Below are positions 59,574 through 64,000 of a DNA stretch of 64,000 bases, piece by piece; the first letter of the stretch is position 1; every line of letters begins with the position of its first letter. The position numbers were made by a program, and so were the translations under genes. This DNA is from Enhydrobacter aerosaccus. Lineage in GTDB: Bacteria > Pseudomonadota > Alphaproteobacteria > Reyranellales > Reyranellaceae. Where the stretch lies: contig CAIMEE010000420.1 of NCBI GenBank assembly GCA_903839865.1, positions 1 through 64,000 on the forward strand. The letters run 5' to 3'. Below the pieces are notes generated by a model. It was not told the origin of the DNA. It saw only the letters and a list, made by a program, of their open reading frames with translations, and made no database searches.

Positions 59574-61000
59574 GCCACCACCCGGCCGCGATCGAGGGCA
59601 ATCATGCGGTCGCAGATCTTCGACAGGAGCTCGGTGTCATGGTCGACGATCAACACGCCGTAACCCGCCGTCCGCAGGTGACCGAGCAACGCCACGAGCT
59701 CGGCCTGCTCCGCGGCATTGGCGCCGGCCAGCGGCTCGTCGAACAGCAGGAAGGTGGCACCGCTGGCGACGGCGCGCGCGATGCCCGCCAACCGGCTTTC
59801 CCCCGGCAACGGCGTCTGGAAGGTGCGCAATATTCCCCGCCGGGCGATGACATGCGGCGGCAGGCGTTCGAGCGGCCGGCCGTCGAGCTCGATCGTTCCG
59901 CCATCGGCGCGCTCGAGGCCGGAGATCACGTTGAGCACCGTCGTCTTGCCCGAGCCGTTCGGCCCGATCAGGCCCACGATCTCCCCGCGCTCGACGGCGA
60001 ACGACACGCCGGACAGGGCTTCCACGCCACCGAACCTCTTGCTCACGCCCCGCAGGACAAGATGCCGGCCGCTGGTCGACGGCATCAGGCGATCGGGCAT
60101 CTGCGGCGGCCGGGCGGCCGGCGCCGGATCGATCAGGCCGGCGATCCCCTGCGGTGCAAACAGAGCGACGGCGAGTGTGGCCAGCGCATAGGCCAGCAGC
60201 CAGGCGCCATTCAACTCGCGGAACAGTTCCGGCAGGCAGACCGCGATCGCGGCGCCCACCACGGCCCCCATCGGATGACGCGCCCCGCCCAGCACGACCG
60301 ACGTCAGGCACAGCAGCATGATGGGAAATCCCGTCACATCGGGAGAGACAACACCACTCACGGCGGCCGCGCCACCGCCCGCCAATCCCGCCGCCGCGCC
60401 GCCCAACACGAACGCCGAGAAGCGCCACAGTTGCACGTCGATGCCGAGCGTGGCGGCAACCAGCGGCGCTTCGCGAATCAGCCTCGCCGCTTCCTCGCGC
60501 CGGCCCGCGAAGTAGTACGCCTGCGCCAGCACAATTGTGACGAGGCAGAGCCAGACGCCCAGCATCAATGTCACGCCGCGCGGCAATGACGATCCGAAAC
60601 CAACAATTCCATTGGCCCCGCCGGTGATGCTTTCGGCGTGGATCGCAACGAGGTTGACCAGCGACGCGAGCGCGAGCGTCGCCAGCGCAAAGGAATGCGA
60701 CTGCAGGCGCAGGATCGGCACGGCGACGATCGCGGCGACAACTACAGCCGCCAGCGCCGCCGCGACGAAGGCGAACGATCCCAATGCCGGCGCCGTGAGC
60801 GCGACCGCGTAGGCACCGACACCGAACAGGGCGCCTTGCGCGAGGTTGAGCCCGCCCAGCTGGCCGAACACGCGCTGATAGCCCACGCCCATCAACGCGT
60901 AGATGCCGACCAGGGTCACTAGACGCTGGCCGAACGGCGGCAGCAGGAAGGGCGCGACCAGCGGCGGCAGGACCAGCAGGACGATCCAGTACCAGCGCAT
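59570..61000 (-). CDS. LivM-LivG fusion: branched-chain-type ABC permease with ATPase lacking the helical domain
   Basis: The protein has 476 residues. Residues 1-295 are a LivM permease (GVGYQRVFGQLGGLNLAQGA, LRLQSHSFALATLALASLV). Residues 315-476 are a LivG-like ATPase with Walker A GPNGSGKTT, Q-loop RTFQ, Walker B FLLFDEPLAG and H-loop IVDHD. Between the Q-loop and Walker B only ~25 residues remain where ~80 are normal, so the helical subdomain is lost and the signature is degenerate (LPGESRLAGIARA). ATG 61000 follows the livH stop closely. Confidence 0.85.
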   Translation of the reverse strand: MRWYWIVLLVLPPLVAPFLLPPFGQRLVTLVGIYALMGVGYQRVFGQLGGLNLAQGALFGVGAYAVALTAPALGSFAFVAAALAAVVVAAIVAVPILRLQSHSFALATLALASLVNLVAIHAESITGGANGIVGFGSSLPRGVTLMLGVWLCLVTIVLAQAYYFAGRREEAARLIREAPLVAATLGIDVQLWRFSAFVLGGAAAGLAGGGAAAVSGVVSPDVTGFPIMLLCLTSVVLGGARHPMGAVVGAAIAVCLPELFRELNGAWLLAYALATLAVALFAPQGIAGLIDPAPAARPPQMPDRLMPSTSGRHLVLRGVSKRFGGVEALSGVSFAVERGEIVGLIGPNGSGKTTVLNVISGLERADGGTIELDGRPLERLPPHVIARRGILRTFQTPLPGESRLAGIARAVASGATFLLFDEPLAGANAAEQAELVALLGHLRTAGYGVLIVDHDTELLSKICDRMIALDRGRVVA

Positions 61001-61004
61001 CGGC

Positions 61005-61877
61005 CTAGGCCCGCCGTCCCACGGGCTCGCCGAACAGCCCCTGTGGCCGCAGGCTGAGCACGGCCAGCACCGCGACGTAGAGCGCAGCCGAGGCCCAGGC
61101 ATCGCCCAGCCACGACGAGACCAGGGTCTCGAACACGCCGATGCCCAAGGCGCCCAGCAGCGCGCCGGGGACGCTGCCCCAGCCTCCCAACGCCACAGCG
61201 ATATAGGCGCGCAGCATGTGGCCACCGCCCTCGGTCGGCACGACGAGGAACTGATGCCCCAGCAACTGGCCGGCGACACCGGCCAGGGCCCCGGCGAGCG
61301 CGAGGGAGAGAACGATGTAGCGATCGACCGGAATGCCCGAGGCGCGCGCGGCATAGCGATCGGACGCGACGGCCCGCATGCGCCGTCCGACCTGGGTGCG
61401 TTCGAGCAGGAACCAGACGGCCGCGATCAGCAGCGCGCCCAGGATCACGATGGCAAGCGGCTGGCGGCCGACGCTCAGCCCCGCGATCTCGACGGCGCCG
61501 ATGCCGGCCAGCGGCGGCGCGGTGCGCGGCGCATTGCCCATCGCAAGCAGCAGACTTTGCTCGATGATCGCCGCCAGCGCGATGGTGGCGACGAACGTCG
61601 CTTCCGGCGGCCGGCGCAACAGCGGCAGAATCGCCACCCGTGCCGCGATGACGCCAGCGACACCGAGGACGACCATCACCAGCGGCAGGAGAAGCGGCCC
61701 GGACAGCCCGGTCCACAGGTCGGCCAGCACCGCGACCGCACCGCCCAGCACGACGAGGCCGCCGTGCGCGAAGTTCACGGCACCCGAAGCATTCAACGCC
61801 AGCACGAAACCCAGCGCCACCAGCGCATAGGCCATGCCCAGCGCCAGCGCGTTCAGGAGCAGTTGGAACGTCAGCAG
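61005..61877 (-). CDS. LivH-like branched-chain amino acid ABC permease, probable CTG start
   Basis: This 290-residue permease has about eight helices and the family core LGFVLALNASGAVNFAHGG, RRMRAVASDRYAARASGIPV and LRAYIAVALGGWGSVPGALL. The family N-terminus QLLLNALALGMAYALVAL begins before the first ATG (61835). The only candidate starts ahead of it are CTG codons at 61877 and 61874, three codons after the regA stop TAG in the same frame. No substrate-binding protein gene lies nearby, so the substrate is open. Confidence 0.84.
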   Translation of the reverse strand: MLTFQLLLNALALGMAYALVALGFVLALNASGAVNFAHGGLVVLGGAVAVLADLWTGLSGPLLLPLVMVVLGVAGVIAARVAILPLLRRPPEATFVATIALAAIIEQSLLLAMGNAPRTAPPLAGIGAVEIAGLSVGRQPLAIVILGALLIAAVWFLLERTQVGRRMRAVASDRYAARASGIPVDRYIVLSLALAGALAGVAGQLLGHQFLVVPTEGGGHMLRAYIAVALGGWGSVPGALLGALGIGVFETLVSSWLGDAWASAALYVAVLAVLSLRPQGLFGEPVGRRA

Positions 61878-61883
61878 TGGAGA

Positions 61884-62474
61884 CTAATGCTCTTTGGGCG
61901 CGTGCTTGCCCAGGATGCGCTGCAAGGTGCGGCGATGCATGTTCAGCCGCCGCGCCGTCTCCGAGACGTTGCGGTCGCACTGCTCGAACACGCGCTGGAT
62001 ATGCTCCCACCGCACGCGGTCGGCCGACATCGGATTGCTGGGCGGCGGCGGCAGCTTGCGGCCGTGCGCGTTCAGCGCCTGCTCGATCGCATCGGCGTCG
62101 GCGGGCTTGGCGAGATAGTCGACGGCGCCTTCCTTAACGGCGGCGACCGCGGTCGCGATGTTGCCGTAGCCGGTCAGGACGACGATGCGGATGTCGGGCC
62201 GCGCCTGACGCAGCGGCTGCACCAGTTCCAGCCCGTTGCCGTCGCCGAGACGAAGATCGAGCACCGCGAAGGCGGGCGGCCGCACGGTCTGCGCCAGCGC
62301 CTCGGCCACCGAGCCGACCGCAGTCACGATGAAGCCGCGCAGTTCGAGCGCGCGCGCAATCCGATTGCGGAACGCCGCGTCGTCGTCGGCAATCAGCAGC
62401 GTCCGTTCCTTGCTGGCAGTCGTGCCCGCAAGTGCGGGGGAAACCGGACGGCTGGCGCCTGTGTCCTGGGTCAT
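61884..62474 (-). CDS. regA: RegA/PrrA/ActR-type response regulator
   Basis: This 196-residue regulator has a receiver domain (TLLIADDDAAFRNRIA, phospho-Asp in AVLDLRLGDGNG, Lys in VDYLAKPAD) and a C-terminal Fis-type HTH (NVSETARRLNMHRRTLQRIL), typical of the RegA family controlling redox-responsive genes. ATG 62474 has AAGGAG six bases upstream. It lies 23 bases after regB. Confidence 0.93.
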   Translation of the reverse strand: MTQDTGASRPVSPALAGTTASKERTLLIADDDAAFRNRIARALELRGFIVTAVGSVAEALAQTVRPPAFAVLDLRLGDGNGLELVQPLRQARPDIRIVVLTGYGNIATAVAAVKEGAVDYLAKPADADAIEQALNAHGRKLPPPPSNPMSADRVRWEHIQRVFEQCDRNVSETARRLNMHRRTLQRILGKHAPKEH

Positions 62475-62497
62475 GGGGACTCCTTCCACATTGGCCG

Positions 62498-63826
62498 CTA
62501 TGTAGCCTTGAAGACGGGATTTGGCCAGCGCACGGCCACGGCGGCACCGCCCTCAGCGGAACGGCGGTTGCCGAAAATGACGGTCGCGCCGGTGCGTTCC
62601 AGCAGCGTCTTGGCGATGAAAACGCCCAGTCCCATATGGCCTTCCTCGCCCTGCCGGGTCGAAATGAAGGGCGTGCCCAGCTCGTCCAGCAGAGCTTCCG
62701 AAAAGCCCGGCCCATCGTCTGACACCTCGACCTCCGCCCATTCGGTCGTCCAGCGCGTGGCGATGTGGATTTCGCGGCGGGCAAAGGAGATCGCATTCTG
62801 GACGATGTTTCCCACCCCCTGCATGATCTCGGGACTGCGCACCTGGATCGGTGCGGTCGTCGGCGCGCCCTCGGCGATCGGCCCGGCTTCGAAGGTGATG
62901 GTGATGTTGTCGGAGCGATAGTTCGCTGCCGCCGCCTCGATCAGCGCCGGCAGCGGCACGAGCGTATAGAACTCCGAGAAATCGCCGGCAGGATCGACGG
63001 ACAGGCGTGCCAGGATCGTGCGGCAGCGCTCGGACTCAGAGGACAGCAACTCGACATCCTCGCGCAGCGGATCGTCGGCCTCGACCTCGCGCAACATTTC
63101 CTTGGCGACCACGGCGATGGTCGAGAGCGGCGTGCCCAGCTCGTGCGCCGCGGCAGCCGCGAGCGCGCCCAGCGACGACATGCGCTGCTCCTGCGCGAGT
63201 GCCGACTGCGCCGCCGCCAGCGCGTCGCTCATCTGCCGCCCCTCTTCCGCGAGCCGCCAGCCGTAGAGCGTGATCAGCAGGGTCGTGAGCGTGAGACCCG
63301 CCCACACACCCGCCTGGTAGATGTCCGGGAAATTCGGCGCCGGTCCCAGCCAGGGCAACGGCTGATGCACGAGGCCCAGCACGCCGATGCTGACGATCGT
63401 GAGCAGGGTGAGCGCGATGTTGCTGAGCAGCGAGAGCACGGTGGCACCGATCGCGACCGGCGCCAGCAGCAGCAGCGCGAACGGATTGATCAGACCGCCG
63501 GTGAGATAGAGCAGCACCGCGAGCTGCACCACGTCGAAGGCGAGGAAGACCGTCGCCTCGCGGTCGTCGATGCGGGCGGACGCGGGCCGGCCGAGGCTCA
63601 CCGCGAGATTGAGCAGGGCCGAGAGCGCGATGGTGCCGCCGGCCGGCAGCAGCGGCAGCGTGAAGCCCAGCCCCCAGTGGACGACGGATGCAGTGAAGAA
63701 CTGCCCGCCGACGGCCGCCCAGCGCATCAGCACGAGCGCGCGCAGGCGGACGCCACCTCGCGGCGGCAGGGTCGGGCTGGCGGTCCCGACGACGGACGGC
63801 GCGGTCACTCCGGCGCGCGCCGCCAC
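62498..63826 (-). CDS. regB: RegB/PrrB/ActS-type redox sensor histidine kinase
   Basis: This 442-residue membrane kinase has six predicted helices (residues 30-200) including the quinone-linked motif GGLINPF. The H-box is AAAAHELGTPLSTIAVV and the redox-box-like Cys is in SESERCRTILARLS. ATP-binding motifs are QNAISFARRE, DDGPGFSE and GHMGLGVFIAKTLL. The pair RegB/RegA would adjust respiration-linked genes to redox state. The start is GTG 63826. Confidence 0.93.
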   Translation of the reverse strand: MAARAGVTAPSVVGTASPTLPPRGGVRLRALVLMRWAAVGGQFFTASVVHWGLGFTLPLLPAGGTIALSALLNLAVSLGRPASARIDDREATVFLAFDVVQLAVLLYLTGGLINPFALLLLAPVAIGATVLSLLSNIALTLLTIVSIGVLGLVHQPLPWLGPAPNFPDIYQAGVWAGLTLTTLLITLYGWRLAEEGRQMSDALAAAQSALAQEQRMSSLGALAAAAAHELGTPLSTIAVVAKEMLREVEADDPLREDVELLSSESERCRTILARLSVDPAGDFSEFYTLVPLPALIEAAAANYRSDNITITFEAGPIAEGAPTTAPIQVRSPEIMQGVGNIVQNAISFARREIHIATRWTTEWAEVEVSDDGPGFSEALLDELGTPFISTRQGEEGHMGLGVFIAKTLLERTGATVIFGNRRSAEGGAAVAVRWPNPVFKAT

Positions 63827-63829
63827 GTT

Positions 63830-64000
63830 CTACTCCTCGATCATGAGGTGCTTGCGATGCACCGTGATGAAGAGCGGGATCTTGCGCTGCTTCTTGCGGT
63901 CGGGCGGTTCCTTCACCAGCCGGCCGATCTCGCCCAGGATGAGACCGGTGATCGTGGGCAGCGGCAGCTCGCGCGCCTCGTCGAGCTTCACCCAGCGGAT
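63830..64000 (-). CDS. Nudix-hydrolase-like protein (partial, C-terminus only)
   Basis: Only the last 56 residues lie in the window, reading IRWVKLDEARELPLPTITG and ending in LFITVHRKHLMIEE. The first part resembles the region after a Nudix box in bacterial Nudix proteins; the box itself is outside the window. Its stop is 4 bases before the regB start. Identity is tentative. Confidence 0.6.
   Translation of the reverse strand: MRWVKLDEARELPLPTITGLILGEIGRLVKEPPDRKKQRKIPLFITVHRKHLMIEE

Overview
This is a GC-rich chromosomal window from an alphaproteobacterium. The evidence is the conserved order tsaB-rimI / fur / olsB-olsA / miaB-phoH-ybeY / corC-lnt / xre-metK, an alphaproteobacterial SAM-II riboswitch ahead of metX, a RegA/RegB-type redox pair, and hisC-tyrA with an AroQ chorismate mutase. 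A Rhodospirillales-like (for example Reyranella-like) host would fit, but this cannot be proven from the window. I saw no rRNA, CRISPR array, insertion sequence or intact prophage. There is one tRNA (Gly, CCC).

Left part (1-11.5 kb, minus strand): a long set of closely spaced genes. In transcription order these are a MoxR ATPase, a CoxE-like VWA protein, a ThDP enzyme, a thioredoxin-fold redoxin interrupted by an in-frame UGA that looks like selenocysteine, a fused DUF3299-like/M19 dipeptidase protein, an IorA/IorB-type molybdenum hydroxylase, and the sulfur-oxidation genes soxF-like, soxX and soxY (cut by the window edge). MoxR/VWA pairs mature Mo hydroxylases in other systems, so the locus may combine a Mo enzyme, a selenothiol redoxin and periplasmic Sox proteins.

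11-20 kb: divergent cytochrome b561 and cytochrome c', then a TetR gene flanked by two related structured elements with G-rich loops (candidate small RNAs) in an unusually AT-rich ~900-base gap. Two Sel1-repeat proteins, mmcB, a type-I-secretion-like ABC protein, metK and an XRE regulator follow.

20-36 kb: the conserved housekeeping block (lnt, corC, ybeY, phoH, miaB, olsA/B, fur, tusA, rimI, tsaB), then a VanX-like dipeptidase, a Bax-like hydrolase, a NifU-type scaffold, Usp, and a TIGR02186-TauE/SafE-DUF2333 group.

36-47.9 kb: accessory and metabolic genes, including an esterase, LysR, an MFS transporter, an orphan phage-type DUF1376 gene, MarR with a palindrome over its own start codon, several unknowns, gloB, a methyltransferase, ybaK, lepB and a GNAT.

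47.9-58.9 kb: methionine and aromatic amino acid metabolism. metW-metX is controlled by a SAM-II riboswitch plus intrinsic terminator and lies divergent from chorismate mutase-hisC-tyrA. Then come a ChaC-like cyclotransferase, TetR with divergent metC, a trans-3-hydroxyproline dehydratase-like enzyme, an acyl-CoA dehydrogenase, tRNA-Gly and a DpgC-like dioxygenase.

58.9-64 kb: a branched-chain-type ABC transporter (livH, a fused livM-livG, a shortened livF) whose two ATPases carry complementary defects, then regA, regB and a partial Nudix gene. Three genes (soxF-like, chaC-like, livH) directly follow an in-frame TAG and appear to need CTG start codons.
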